Part shown: positions 4,518 to 5,046 of the stretch, piece by piece
How positions within the stretch are numbered: the first letter of the stretch is position 1
Layout: the number at the start of each line of letters is the position of its first letter
Assembly (NCBI GenBank): GCA_035543875.1
Contig: DATKIY010000076.1
Location: forward strand, 1-5,046
Reading direction: 5' to 3'
DNA from: DATKIY01 sp035543875
Lineage (GTDB): Bacteria > Actinomycetota > Actinomycetes > JAHEKZ01
Length of the DNA stretch: 5,046 nucleotides
Translations under genes and position numbers: made by a program
The notes under the pieces: generated by a model
The model's database searches: none
What the model was told of the DNA's origin: nothing
Seen by the model: the letters and a program-made list of their open reading frames with translations, nothing else

Positions 4518-5046
4518 ATGAAGCGATCACACATCGTCGCCGCGTCCGTCGCCGTCCTGCTCGCGCTCGGGGTTGCTGCACCCTCGCTTGCCGGTGGTGG
4601 GCACAACTGGTCACCGTTCCGCGGCGACCAGAGCATCGACGCTGTATCCATCCACGGCTACGCCGGCCCGACGTTCGCAAGCGGTTGCCTGGCCCGGGTT
4701 GAGCCCTTGGCCCTGGTGCCGGGCGCCAACAATGGCTACCGCATGCAGGGACGACTGCGGATGCAGTGCGACGACGTCGGTCTTCGCTTCTCAAAAATCA
4801 AGTGGACGCAGGTCTACTCCGCAGGCAATCACGAGGTCTACCGGAAGACGCACGCCATCATTCGTGACACGCCATTTGTGCCGAAGAACTCCACGTGGAC
4901 GCTAAACCAGGTTGACCTCAGCTGTCAGCAGGTCAATCCACGTACTCGAGGTTCGTACATGCCGCTCTCCGGCGAGTCCTACGTCAGCGTGTGGGACACC
5001 AACGGCGTCAAGTACAAGACCAACCAACTAGTGGTACCTGTCGGCG
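4518..5046 (+). CDS. Exported protein of unknown family, N-terminal part (runs off right edge)
   Basis: Reading from ATG 4518, 176 codons are open to the window edge, so the C-terminus is missing. The N-terminus MKRSHIVAASVAVLLALGVA is a Sec signal peptide with likely cleavage PSLA|GGG after residue 25. The mature part starts GGGHNWSPFRGDQSIDAVSI and is rich in Tyr, Trp, Asn and Val, with alternating polar and hydrophobic residues that suggest a beta-sandwich. Clear strands include YRMQGRLRMQC (74-84), FSKIKWTQVYS (91-101) and SYVSVWDTNGVKY (154-166). Cysteines are at 57, 84 and 136, an odd number so far, so a fourth may lie beyond the edge. I do not recognise the family. No catalytic motif or anchor is visible in the part present. 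It is the third exported protein in the window, but is separated from the other two by the DUF559 gene and so is probably its own unit. Confidence 0.85.
   Translation, partial: MKRSHIVAASVAVLLALGVAAPSLAGGGHNWSPFRGDQSIDAVSIHGYAGPTFASGCLARVEPLALVPGANNGYRMQGRLRMQCDDVGLRFSKIKWTQVYSAGNHEVYRKTHAIIRDTPFVPKNSTWTLNQVDLSCQQVNPRTRGSYMPLSGESYVSVWDTNGVKYKTNQLVVPVG

Overview
The window is GC-rich and reads as actinobacterial (Actinomycetota, probably a Nocardioidaceae-like or related high-GC genome). The reasons are strong GC bias at third codon positions, Ala/Gly/Val-rich proteins, a likely leaderless promoter, GGAGG/GGGGAG ribosome binding sites, and three protein types I recognise as typical of that phylum: an ArsR-type winged-helix regulator with the PRQKVNYHLRALE motif, a delta-60/DUF5122 secreted beta-propeller, and an AbiEi-N/DUF559 protein. 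Genus cannot be fixed from the sequence alone.

Layout: the left edge (1-276, minus strand) holds the N-terminal 92 residues of an ArsR-like regulator that runs off the window. It has a TTGACA-N17-AATTCT promoter placed so that transcription would start at the ATG. A divergent intergenic region of about 430 bp (277-709) follows. It contains no gene I can support, but near its right end there is a nested stem-loop (621-686) that would lie in the leader of the next gene. All remaining genes are on the plus strand: a small exported protein (710-1216), a large exported beta-propeller protein (1320-3326), a DUF559 endonuclease-fold protein (3477-4391), and the first 176 residues of another exported protein of unknown family (4518 to the right edge).

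How the parts relate: genes 710-1216 and 1320-3326 both encode proteins with Sec-type signal peptides and no visible cell-wall anchor, so both probably act outside the membrane. They are separated by 103 bp that carry a nearly perfect stem of about 20 bp closed by a TTCG tetraloop, ending only 9 nt before the ribosome binding site of the propeller gene. No room remains for a promoter after this hairpin, so it is more likely an intercistronic attenuator, processing site or stability element than a simple end-of-operon terminator. The DUF559 gene and the last exported gene appear to be separate units, each preceded or followed by small inverted repeats.

I see no mobile element, CRISPR array, tRNA or rRNA. 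I found no convincing undescribed multi-gene system. The most unusual items are the intercistronic hairpin, the structured leader before 710, the probable leaderless regulator gene, and the E-x-K form of the DUF559 active-site motif.
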